Below, one piece after another: positions 1-5,650 of a stretch of DNA of 5,656 bases (position 1 is its first letter; every line of letters starts with the position of its first letter). This DNA comes from JAHRAH01 sp051009015. GTDB taxonomy: Bacteria > Pseudomonadota > Gammaproteobacteria > Tethybacterales > Persebacteraceae. The stretch spans positions 1 to 5,656 of the forward strand of contig JBPCWZ010000038.1 in the NCBI GenBank assembly GCA_051009015.1, given 5' to 3'. The notes below the pieces were generated by a model. The model did not search any database, was not told where the DNA came from, and saw only the letters and a program-made list of their open reading frames with translations. The translations under genes were made by a program, and so were the position numbers.

Positions 1-67
1 GGGCAAAGCCCGGCAAAAATCATCAATACCAATTCATTAATCCCCCCCCTTTTTATCATCCCGCCCC

Positions 68-121
68 TTTGACATTCGCCGCCATTGTTGCCCGTTTGAC
101 ATTTATCGCCATTGTTTTCGG
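68..121. repeat. 27-nt imperfect tandem repeat upstream of comEC
   Basis: Two adjacent copies (68-94 and 95-121) agree at 21 of 27 positions. They share TTTGACATT at the start and CGCCATTGTT in the second half. Each copy holds a perfect TTGACA (69-74 and 96-101), the consensus -35 hexamer, but I see no acceptable -10 hexamer 16-18 nt downstream of either, so they are not called as promoters. Confidence 0.7.
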
Positions 122-207
122 TCGCCCTTTCAGGGCTTGTTTGTTTTATAGCACCGATTCACGGGGCGTTACCCCGTGCTGTGAACAGGTCGCCCTTTGC
201 AGGGCTT
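120..207. repeat. Three-hairpin palindromic element with direct-repeat ends
   Basis: Three short dyads lie in a row. GCCCT-TTC-AGGGC is at 124-136, CACGGGG-CGTTA-CCCCGTG at 160-178 (7-bp perfect stem), and GCCCT-TTGC-AGGGC at 192-205. The first and third sit inside near-identical direct repeats (120-138 and 188-207) differing by one inserted base. AGCAC (150-154) can alternatively pair with GTGCT (176-180), and TTCAC (158-162) with GTGAA (181-185), so the central fold has competing forms. This resembles dispersed intergenic palindromic elements found in many genomes, but copy number cannot be judged from one window. Confidence 0.6.
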
Positions 208-217
208 TTATGACGCT

Positions 218-240
218 CCGCCGCTTTTATTGCGGGGCGG
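218..240 (+). promoter_or_regulatory. Possible hairpin just upstream of the comEC start
   Basis: CCGCC-type bases at 218-224 can pair with 232-240 (CCGC with GCGG, then CCG with CGG across a GG bulge) around a TTTTATT loop. The G-rich arm lies next to the only purine-rich tract available as a ribosome binding site for the GTG at 259. A fold here could limit translation initiation; this is inferred from the sequence only. Confidence 0.3.
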
Positions 241-258
241 GCGGGGTAGAATGTTGTT

Positions 259-2898
259 GTGTTTTTCTTTTCTGTGGCGGCTTTTGTGGGCGGGGTTTTG
301 GCTTTGCAGATGATGGCGGTTTTGCCGCCGGTTTTTGTTGTCGGTGTTGTGCCGGTTTTGGCGGCGGTTGTTTTTTTGTTGCGCGACAGGCGGCGGGTTT
401 TATCCGGCGGACAATCCGTATCGGAAAAACCGGAACAAACGGCGGATGACAAACATCGGCGGACGGCGGGAGATACGCATTGGCAAGTCGTATCGGCAAG
501 CGGGAAAGTATTAACGGGGGTTATGATATCCGAAAAGCCCGGCAAGAAAGCGGCGGACGAAAAGCAAGGGGCGTTTGACAAAACAACAGGGCAAGCGATA
601 ACGGCACAAGCGGAACAAGATAGCGCGGGGGTTTCGCATTATTGGCGGTTTTGGGGTTTGCATTTTTGGCGAATGATATTCGGGCGTTTGTATCTTTGGC
701 ATCGGGCTTTTGGTTTGTTGTTTTGGCGCAGGGTTTTGTTGTTGTTGCTTTGTGCGGTTGCCGGGTTTTGCTGGGCTTTGGTGCGCGCCGAATGGCGGTT
801 GGATAATCAACTGCCGCCGCCTTTGGAATGGCGCGATATTATTGTTGAAGGGCAGGTGCGGGGGTTTGCCAAAACAGACGCGCGCGCTAGCCGTTTTTTG
901 TTTGACATTGAGCGGGTGATATCGCCGCATCCGCAACAACTTGCTTTGCGCGCCCGATTGGCGTTTTATCATAACGACAAACCGCCGCCGTCATTTCTTA
1001 TTGACGGCGCGAAGTTAAGATTGAAAGTGCGCATTCGCCCGCCGCGCGAGAGTGCAAACCCGCACGGGTTTGATTATGCCGGATGGCTTTTTGCCGGCAA
1101 CATTCGCGCCGCCGGTTATGTGCGCGGCGGCGGGGAAAATAAGGGGGTTGTTGTTTTGCGCGAAGGCGGCGGTTTGCGTCATTCTTTGTCAAGCCGCGCG
1201 TGGGCGCTTTTGGCGGAAGACAAAAACAACGGCGGCGCATTGCTGGCGGCTTTGGTTGTCGGCGACCGCTCGCAGATGACGGAAGAACAATGGCGGGTTT
1301 TGCGCCGCACCGGTACTGCGCATTTGTTTGCCATTTCCGGCGCGCATCTGAGCATTGCCGCCGGTTTTGCCGCATTTTTGGTGGCGTTTTTGTGGCGCAG
1401 GTCGCAAAGATTGACGGGGCGGATGCCCGCGCAAAAAGCGGCATTACTGGTTTCCATTCCGATGGCTTTTGCTTATGCATTGCTTGCCGGAATGGAAGTG
1501 CCGGTGCAGCGGAGTTTTGTGATGCTGACCGTTGCCGCCGTTGCGGTTTTGGCGGGCGGAATATCGCGGGTGTTTTATGCCATCGCATTTGCCGCGATGG
1601 TGATAGTCGCATGGGACCCGTGGTCGGTTTTGTCGGCGGGGTTTTGGTTGTCGTTTGCGTTTGTTGCGGCTTTGGCGGCGGTGGTAATGCGGGGCAGGCG
1701 GGGTTTGTTGCGGCGGCTGGTTGCGGCGCAGTTTTTGTTGTCGTTATGTGCCATGCCATTGACTCTTTGGTTTTTCAATCAGGCGTCTTTGATATCGCCT
1801 TTGGCGAACCTGGCGGCGATACCGGTTATCGGCTTTGTCGTTTTGCCGCTGGCATTGGCGGATATCATCATGCCCGGCGATATGTTGTGGAAGATTGCGG
1901 GTTTTGTTTTGTCAAACTTGTGGGAGGGTTTGGCGTATCTTTCGGATGCGCCTTTTGCGGCGTGGCAACCGGCATCGCCGCCCGGCGGTTTGTTTGTTTT
2001 GGCGGTTGTCGGCGCGGCTTTGTTGTTAATGCCGTCGGGTTTTCCGATGCGTTTTGCCGGAGTTTTGCCGATATTGGCGATGTTGTTGTGGCAACCTGCG
2101 GGAGTATCGCATGGCGGCTTTCGGGCGGTTATTCTGGATGTCGGGCAGGGGGCGGCGGTTGTGATAAAAACGGAAAATCGTTATTTGTTGTATGACACAG
2201 GAGCGGGTTATGCTTTCCCTGCGGTGCGCGATTATTTGCGCGGCGAAGGGGCGCGGCGATTGGATATGTTGATGGTCAGTCATAACGACAGGGATCATTC
2301 GGGCGGGGCAAGGGCGGCGCTTGCCGAGTTTGATGCCGCGCGGGTTTTGGCATCGTGGCGGATGGCGGATGTCGCCGGTTTTTCCTTATGCCGCGCGGGG
2401 CAAAGATGGGAGTGGGATGGCGTTGTGTTTTCGGTTTTGTATCCGGACGACGGGGAATATGCCGGTAAAGGAGTGTCGGATAATGATAAAAGTTGCGTAC
2501 TGCATATTAAGGGAGAAGGAGAATCCCTATTGTTAACCGGCGACATATCGGCGGATGCCGAGCGGGTTTTGCTTTCGCGTTATGACGGCGGCGAAGGCAA
2601 TGTTTTGCGCGCGGCGGTTGTCAATGCCCCGCACCATGGCAGCAGGTTTTCATCTTCGCCGGAGTTTATAGACGCCGTCCGCCCCGATGTTGCGATATTC
2701 AGCAGCGGCGCGGACAACCGCTTCAATCATCCCCATCCGCAAGTAGTCGGGGCATATCAAAAGTTTGGCGCAACAATATTCCGCACTGACAGGGACGGCG
2801 CGATAATAATGAACTTTCCGGCAAAAGGCAAACACAAAATAACCGGCTGGCGAAAACAAAGTTTGCACTATTGGCACAGGCAAAGAGGCGATAGATGA
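259..2898 (+). CDS. comEC: ComEC/Rec2-family DNA internalization (competence) channel protein
   Basis: In this family the protein is the inner-membrane channel that carries single-stranded transforming DNA into the cytoplasm. An N-terminal hydrophobic pair (about residues 1-42) is followed by a hydrophilic insert (43-128), a Trp-rich stretch and a third membrane helix (about 158-177). The DUF4131 soluble domain (about 185-300) contains NPHGFDYAGWLF. The polytopic Competence domain (about 325-610) carries GTAHLFAISGAHLSI (352-366), GMEVPVQRS (411-419) and SPLANLAAIP (513-522). The C-terminal metallo-beta-lactamase-like domain (about 620-855) has LDVGQG (626-631), YDTGAG (645-650), SHNDRDHSGG (674-683), LLTGD (758-762), PHHGS (791-795) and NHPHP (823-827), so the metal-site motifs look intact. 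At 879 aa it is longer than most homologues because of the insert. The start is GTG; an in-frame TAG at 247 excludes anything further upstream, and the N-terminus looks like the usual ComEC start. The ribosome binding site is weak (GGGG about 12 nt upstream). Leucine is mostly TTG, unlike the other genes here. The family call is firm; whether the cell is transformable is not shown. Confidence 0.93.
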   Translation: MFFFSVAAFVGGVLALQMMAVLPPVFVVGVVPVLAAVVFLLRDRRRVLSGGQSVSEKPEQTADDKHRRTAGDTHWQVVSASGKVLTGVMISEKPGKKAADEKQGAFDKTTGQAITAQAEQDSAGVSHYWRFWGLHFWRMIFGRLYLWHRAFGLLFWRRVLLLLLCAVAGFCWALVRAEWRLDNQLPPPLEWRDIIVEGQVRGFAKTDARASRFLFDIERVISPHPQQLALRARLAFYHNDKPPPSFLIDGAKLRLKVRIRPPRESANPHGFDYAGWLFAGNIRAAGYVRGGGENKGVVVLREGGGLRHSLSSRAWALLAEDKNNGGALLAALVVGDRSQMTEEQWRVLRRTGTAHLFAISGAHLSIAAGFAAFLVAFLWRRSQRLTGRMPAQKAALLVSIPMAFAYALLAGMEVPVQRSFVMLTVAAVAVLAGGISRVFYAIAFAAMVIVAWDPWSVLSAGFWLSFAFVAALAAVVMRGRRGLLRRLVAAQFLLSLCAMPLTLWFFNQASLISPLANLAAIPVIGFVVLPLALADIIMPGDMLWKIAGFVLSNLWEGLAYLSDAPFAAWQPASPPGGLFVLAVVGAALLLMPSGFPMRFAGVLPILAMLLWQPAGVSHGGFRAVILDVGQGAAVVIKTENRYLLYDTGAGYAFPAVRDYLRGEGARRLDMLMVSHNDRDHSGGARAALAEFDAARVLASWRMADVAGFSLCRAGQRWEWDGVVFSVLYPDDGEYAGKGVSDNDKSCVLHIKGEGESLLLTGDISADAERVLLSRYDGGEGNVLRAAVVNAPHHGSRFSSSPEFIDAVRPDVAIFSSGADNRFNHPHPQVVGAYQKFGATIFRTDRDGAIIMNFPAKGKHKITGWRKQSLHYWHRQRGDR

Positions 2899-2934
2899 CG
2901 AAAAGGGCGGGGGGCGGCAAAAAGGTTATGTTTT

Positions 2935-2951
2935 TATGCTTAAATAGCATA
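2935..2951. promoter_or_regulatory. Dyad TATGCT-N5-AGCATA upstream of the peroxiredoxin
   Basis: A perfect 6-bp inverted repeat with a TAAAT centre lies about 100 nt before the peroxiredoxin start codon. Its right half is part of AAATAGCAT (2942-2950), which recurs exactly at 2976-2984, 34 nt downstream. The dyad is AT-rich and has no U tract, so it looks more like an operator half-site arrangement than a terminator. I cannot match it with confidence to OxyR, Fur or IscR sites. Confidence 0.35.
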
Positions 2952-2973
2952 GTTTAACGGGGCGGGATTTTAC

Positions 2974-2979
2974 TAAAAT
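2974..2979 (+). promoter_or_regulatory. Candidate -10 element for the peroxiredoxin gene
   Basis: TAAAAT matches five of six bases of the TATAAT consensus and lies 71 nt before the start codon in a short AT-rich patch. The region where a -35 should be (about 2950-2957, AGTTTA or TAGTTT) is a poor match to TTGACA, so an activator may be needed or the true promoter may be elsewhere. It overlaps the second AAATAGCAT word, which would suit regulation there. Confidence 0.3.
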
Positions 2980-3035
2980 AGCATTACATTCAAGGCAAGC
3001 CGGCAAGGCAAAACCGCACAAAACAAACACAAAAC

Positions 3036-3043
3036 AAAAGGAA
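3036..3043 (+). promoter_or_regulatory. Ribosome binding site of the peroxiredoxin gene
   Basis: AAAAGGAA, containing AAGGA, ends 7 nt before the ATG at 3051. It is the only clear Shine-Dalgarno sequence visible among the four genes, and it sits in an A-rich, probably unstructured leader. Confidence 0.75.
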
Positions 3044-3050
3044 CAAAACC

Positions 3051-3683
3051 ATGACCATCCGACTCGGCGATACCGCCCCCGATTTTACCCAAAACAGCAC
3101 CGAAGGCGAGATTCGCTTTCACGACTGGCTCGGCAACTCCTGGGGTGTGCTTTTCTCGCACCCGAAAACCTTCACGCCCGTTTGCACCACCGAACTTGGC
3201 GAAGTCAGCCGGCTCAAAGCCGAGTTTGACAAGCGCGATGTCAAAGTGCTGGCGCTCTCGGTCGACGAAGCCGCCGACCAGAAAAAATGGGAGGATGATA
3301 TCGCCGAAACGCAGGGGCATTCGGTCAACTTCCCGATGATAGCCGATGCCGACCGCAAAGTGTCCGACCTTTACGGGATGATCCATCCCAATGCCAACAA
3401 CACGCTGACGGTGCGCACGGTGTTTATCATTGACGCAAGCAAGAAAGTGCGCCTTACCCTCACTTATCCCGCCAGCACCGGGCGCAACTTCGGCGAGATA
3501 CTGCGCGTTATTGACAGCATGAAACTGACCGACAATCACAAAGTCGCCACGCCGGTCAATTGGCAGGACGGCGACAAGGTCATCATCGTCCCCGCCTTGT
3601 CGGACGAGGATGCCAAAGCGCGCTTTCCCGATGGCTGGGAAACCAAAAAACCCTATCTGCGGGTTGTGCCTCAGCCGAAGTAA
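3051..3683 (+). CDS. 1-Cys peroxiredoxin, Prx6 subfamily (AhpC/TSA family)
   Basis: A thiol peroxidase that reduces hydrogen peroxide or organic hydroperoxides in the cytoplasm. The thioredoxin-fold domain (about residues 5-140) carries the peroxidatic site HPKTFTPVCTTE, with Pro38, Thr42 and Cys45; Arg122 in VRTVFIID fits the conserved active-site arginine. The C-terminal Prx6 extension is clear from YPASTGRNF (139-147), WQDGDKVIIVP (171-181) and the ending KKPYLRVV. Cys45 is the only cysteine in the 210 residues, so there is no resolving cysteine and reduction must come from an external thiol or another protein. The length is normal and the gene looks complete. The ATG start has a good Shine-Dalgarno sequence, and the protein begins as family members do (RLGDTAPDF). 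It follows comEC on the same strand after a 152-nt spacer and converges on accC. Leucine is almost always CTN, suggesting better expression than comEC. Non-selenocysteine peroxidase or 'AhpC-like' are alternative names for the same family. Confidence 0.95.
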   Translation: MTIRLGDTAPDFTQNSTEGEIRFHDWLGNSWGVLFSHPKTFTPVCTTELGEVSRLKAEFDKRDVKVLALSVDEAADQKKWEDDIAETQGHSVNFPMIADADRKVSDLYGMIHPNANNTLTVRTVFIIDASKKVRLTLTYPASTGRNFGEILRVIDSMKLTDNHKVATPVNWQDGDKVIIVPALSDEDAKARFPDGWETKKPYLRVVPQPK

Positions 3684-3692
3684 ACAACAAGT

Positions 3693-3749
3693 CGCCGCGA
3701 GCGGCGCCGCCGTGTGTGGTCCTTTCGCGAATGTGCGCCGCAACGGCGC
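3693..3749. repeat. Two GC-rich hairpins after the peroxiredoxin gene
   Basis: The first dyad is CGCCGC-GA-GCGGCG (3693-3706), with a 5-bp stem if the loop is CGAG. The second is GCGCCG-CAA-CGGCGC (3735-3749), with a 6-bp perfect stem. They begin 9 nt after the peroxiredoxin stop codon. Neither is followed by a run of T on the + strand, so they could slow polymerase or protect the mRNA 3' end but are not classic intrinsic terminators. Confidence 0.45.
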
Positions 3750-3761
3750 GGCGATAACGCC

Positions 3762-3816
3762 CGCCGGCAAACCGCCAATAACAATGCTTCCCCTGGCATT
3801 ATTCGGTTTGCCGGCG
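3762..3816. terminator. Long dyad between convergent genes, possible bidirectional terminator
   Basis: A perfect 13-bp inverted repeat (CGCCGGCAAACCG at 3762-3774 with CGGTTTGCCGGCG at 3804-3816) encloses a second, nested dyad, AATGC (3783-3787) with GCATT (3796-3800). AAT and ATT can extend the inner stem past a small bulge. It lies between the stop codons of the peroxiredoxin gene and accC, where a shared terminator is expected. No T run follows on either strand, so termination here would have to be non-canonical or Rho-assisted. A dispersed palindromic repeat is the main alternative. Confidence 0.5.
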
Positions 3817-3832
3817 CTTGGGCGGCGGAGGT

Positions 3833-5188
3833 TTAATCCTCCGCGATAAACCCGTCCTTAATCTTGGACTCAAGGTATTTTATACCAACTCCGCCCTGCA
3901 CAAAAGCGGCATCGCCCATCAGGCGGGCATGCAGTGGCAGGTTTGTCGCTATGCCGTCTATGACATATTCGCGCAATGCGCTGCGCATTCTGGCTATCGC
4001 CTGCTTGCGGTCGCCGCCGTGGGTGATTAATTTCGCCAGCAAAGAGTCGTAAAACGGCGATACTTCGTAGCCGTTGTAGGCATGAGAATCCACCCGCACG
4101 CCGTTGCCGCCCGGGGCGTGATAGTGCTGCAAAGTCCCCGGCGACGGCGCAAAGGTGCGGGCGTCTTCGGCATTGATGCGGCATTCCACCGCCGCGCCGC
4201 CAAAGCGGACATCTTTTTGGCGCATGCGCAGTTTGCCGCGCGCCGCAATGTGCAACTGCTCGGCGACAATGTCTATCCCCGTTATCATCTCGGTTACCGG
4301 ATGCTCCACTTGCAGCCGCGTGTTCATCTCAATAAAATAAAAATGCTCGCCGTCATACAAAAACTCAAAAGTCCCCGCGCCTTTGTAGTGTATTTTTTTG
4401 CATGCCGCGATGCATGCTTCGCAAACGGCTTCTTCTTTCTTGCGCGGCAGGTCGGCGGCGGGGGCTTCTTCAACAACTTTCTGATGCCGCCGCTGCATTG
4501 AACAATCGCGCGTGCCGAGGTGAATGGCGTTTTTGCCGTCGGCGAGAACTTGCACTTCTATGTGTCGCGGGTTGTCCAGATATTTTTCGGCATAAAGCGC
4601 GCTGTCGCCAAATGCCGCCATCGCCTCGCGCTGCAGCACGGAGATGACATTTGCCAAAACCGATTTGCCATGGACAACGCGCATCCCGCGCCCGCCGCCG
4701 CCCGCCGCCGCCTTGACGACCAGCGGAAAGCCGGTCTTTGCCGCTTCCGCCGCCGCCATCGCCGGGTCTTGCGGGAGCATTTGTTCGGAGCCGGGTATCA
4801 TTTTCAACCCCGCTTTTTTCATCGCGGCTTTTGCCGCTATCTTGTCGCCCATCAGGCGGATGGCATCGGGCGAGGGCCCGATGAAAACAAAGCCGCTTTT
4901 TTCCACACTTTCGGCAAAGGCGGCGTTTTCGGACAAGAAACCATAACCGGGATGGACGGCTTGCACATCCGTTATCTCGGCGGCGGCGATGATGGCGGCG
5001 GTGTTGAGATAACTGTCGGATGCCGGCGCGGGACCGATGCAAACCGCCTCGTCCGCCAGCCGGACATATTTGGCATTGACATCGGCTTGCGAATAGACCA
5101 TTACCGTTTGCACGCCGAGTTCGCGGCAGGTGCGCTGCACCCGCAGGGCTATCTCGCCGCGATTGGCAATGAGGATTTTCTCAAACAC
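3833..5188 (-). CDS. accC: Acetyl-CoA carboxylase, biotin carboxylase subunit
   Basis: Catalyses the ATP- and bicarbonate-dependent carboxylation of biotin on AccB, the first half-reaction of acetyl-CoA carboxylase and the committed step of fatty acid synthesis, in the cytoplasm. The 451 residues match the usual length of about 450. The biotin-carboxylase N domain opens with KILIANRGEIALR and contains HPGYGFLSEN (79-88). The ATP-grasp domain has Lys116, Lys159, the glycine-rich loop GGGGRGMR (163-170), Glu201-Lys202, RDCSMQRRHQKVVEEAPA (227-244) and FIEMNTRLQVEHPVTE (285-300), which supplies the metal-binding glutamates and catalytic residues. The C-terminal domain includes VECRINAEDA (334-343) with Arg337, equivalent to Arg338 of the E. 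coli enzyme. No key residue is missing. The start is GTG; the protein aligns with the E. coli N-terminus from this codon, and the next methionine lies inside the conserved fold. Only 15 nt separate it from accB, with a GGCGGCGGC stretch but no strong Shine-Dalgarno, so translation may be coupled to accB. Confidence 0.98.
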   Translation of the reverse strand: MFEKILIANRGEIALRVQRTCRELGVQTVMVYSQADVNAKYVRLADEAVCIGPAPASDSYLNTAAIIAAAEITDVQAVHPGYGFLSENAAFAESVEKSGFVFIGPSPDAIRLMGDKIAAKAAMKKAGLKMIPGSEQMLPQDPAMAAAEAAKTGFPLVVKAAAGGGGRGMRVVHGKSVLANVISVLQREAMAAFGDSALYAEKYLDNPRHIEVQVLADGKNAIHLGTRDCSMQRRHQKVVEEAPAADLPRKKEEAVCEACIAACKKIHYKGAGTFEFLYDGEHFYFIEMNTRLQVEHPVTEMITGIDIVAEQLHIAARGKLRMRQKDVRFGGAAVECRINAEDARTFAPSPGTLQHYHAPGGNGVRVDSHAYNGYEVSPFYDSLLAKLITHGGDRKQAIARMRSALREYVIDGIATNLPLHARLMGDAAFVQGGVGIKYLESKIKDGFIAED

Positions 5189-5203
5189 TTTTGCCGCCGC
5201 CGC

Positions 5204-5650
5204 TTATTCCAATATCACCAGCGGGTCGCCATAACTGACCGGCTGCCCGTTTTCGGCGGCGATGGAGCGGACGATGCCGCTTTCAACGGCGGGGATTTCG
5301 TTCATCAGTTTCATCGCTTCTATGATGCAGATGGTCTGCCCTTTTTCTATCCGCTGCCCGACTTGCACAAAAGGCGGGCGGTCGGGCGACGGCGAGCGGT
5401 AGAAAGTGCCGACCATCGGCGAGGCGATAACCGTGCCGGTTTCAACTTCCGCCGCATCATCCGGCATTGTTGCCGCATTTGCCGTCATCGGCGGCGAAGT
5501 TGCGGCGGGTGTCGCCGTTGTTGCCGCAACCGCGCCGGGCGGCGCATTGCGGATGAGATGTATTTTTTCGTCGCCGCTGGATATTTTCATCTCGGCGATG
5601 CCCGCCGCGGAAAATAACTCCAGAATGGACTTAAGTTTTCGCAAATCCAC
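5204..5650 (-). CDS. accB: Acetyl-CoA carboxylase, biotin carboxyl carrier protein (BCCP)
   Basis: Carries the biotin that AccC carboxylates and that the AccA-AccD carboxyltransferase then discharges onto acetyl-CoA. The N-terminal helix region (LRKLKSILELFSAAGIAEMKI, residues 3-23) is typical of BCCP and is thought to contact AccC. An Ala/Pro/Thr-rich flexible linker spans about 36-70. The biotinyl domain (about 72-148) contains SPMVGTFYRSPSPD, including the 'thumb' insertion of bacterial BCCPs, and the biotinylation motif EAMKLMNE (111-118) with Lys114 as the modified residue. At 148 aa the length is normal. The start codon used is GTG, at the place where E. coli BCCP begins (MDIRKIKK). The frame stays open for the six remaining bases to the window edge, so a start just outside the window is possible and the ribosome binding site cannot be seen. 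It is the promoter-proximal gene of an accB-accC operon whose promoter lies beyond the window. Confidence 0.96.
   Translation of the reverse strand: MDLRKLKSILELFSAAGIAEMKISSGDEKIHLIRNAPPGAVAATTATPAATSPPMTANAATMPDDAAEVETGTVIASPMVGTFYRSPSPDRPPFVQVGQRIEKGQTICIIEAMKLMNEIPAVESGIVRSIAAENGQPVSYGDPLVILE

Noticed and set aside
1..23. Possible start of a divergent - strand gene (ATG at 23 reading leftward).
   Set aside because: Only seven codons are visible and the A/G-rich stretch upstream is not spaced as a ribosome binding site, so it cannot be supported.
69..101. TTGACA boxes as a comEC promoter.
   Set aside because: Neither has a -10-like hexamer at 16-18 nt; the nearest AT-rich TATAG (about 147) is much too far away.
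69..449. A 126-codon + strand frame across the leader and the start of comEC.
   Set aside because: It reads through the palindromic element and then overlaps comEC out of frame; its Cys/Phe/Gly-rich composition does not look like a real protein.
1200..2195. A 331-codon + strand frame inside comEC.
   Set aside because: It is a frame-shifted reading of conserved ComEC sequence; its Gly/Cys/Phe-rich product comes from GGT/TGC/TTT composition.
2973..3770. A 265-codon open frame on the - strand covering the peroxiredoxin gene.
   Set aside because: It lies antisense to a gene with clear family motifs throughout, and its own product has no recognisable domain. Long antisense frames are expected from the GC-rich codon use.
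3833..5188. AccC-like frame as pyruvate carboxylase or propionyl-CoA carboxylase subunit.
   Set aside because: The length is that of a stand-alone biotin carboxylase, and the neighbouring AccB has the bacterial thumb and linker, which fits acetyl-CoA carboxylase.
4520..5617. A 365-codon open frame on the + strand running across both accB and accC.
   Set aside because: It is entirely antisense to two strongly supported genes, spans their junction, and gives a His/Arg-rich product typical of shadow frames.
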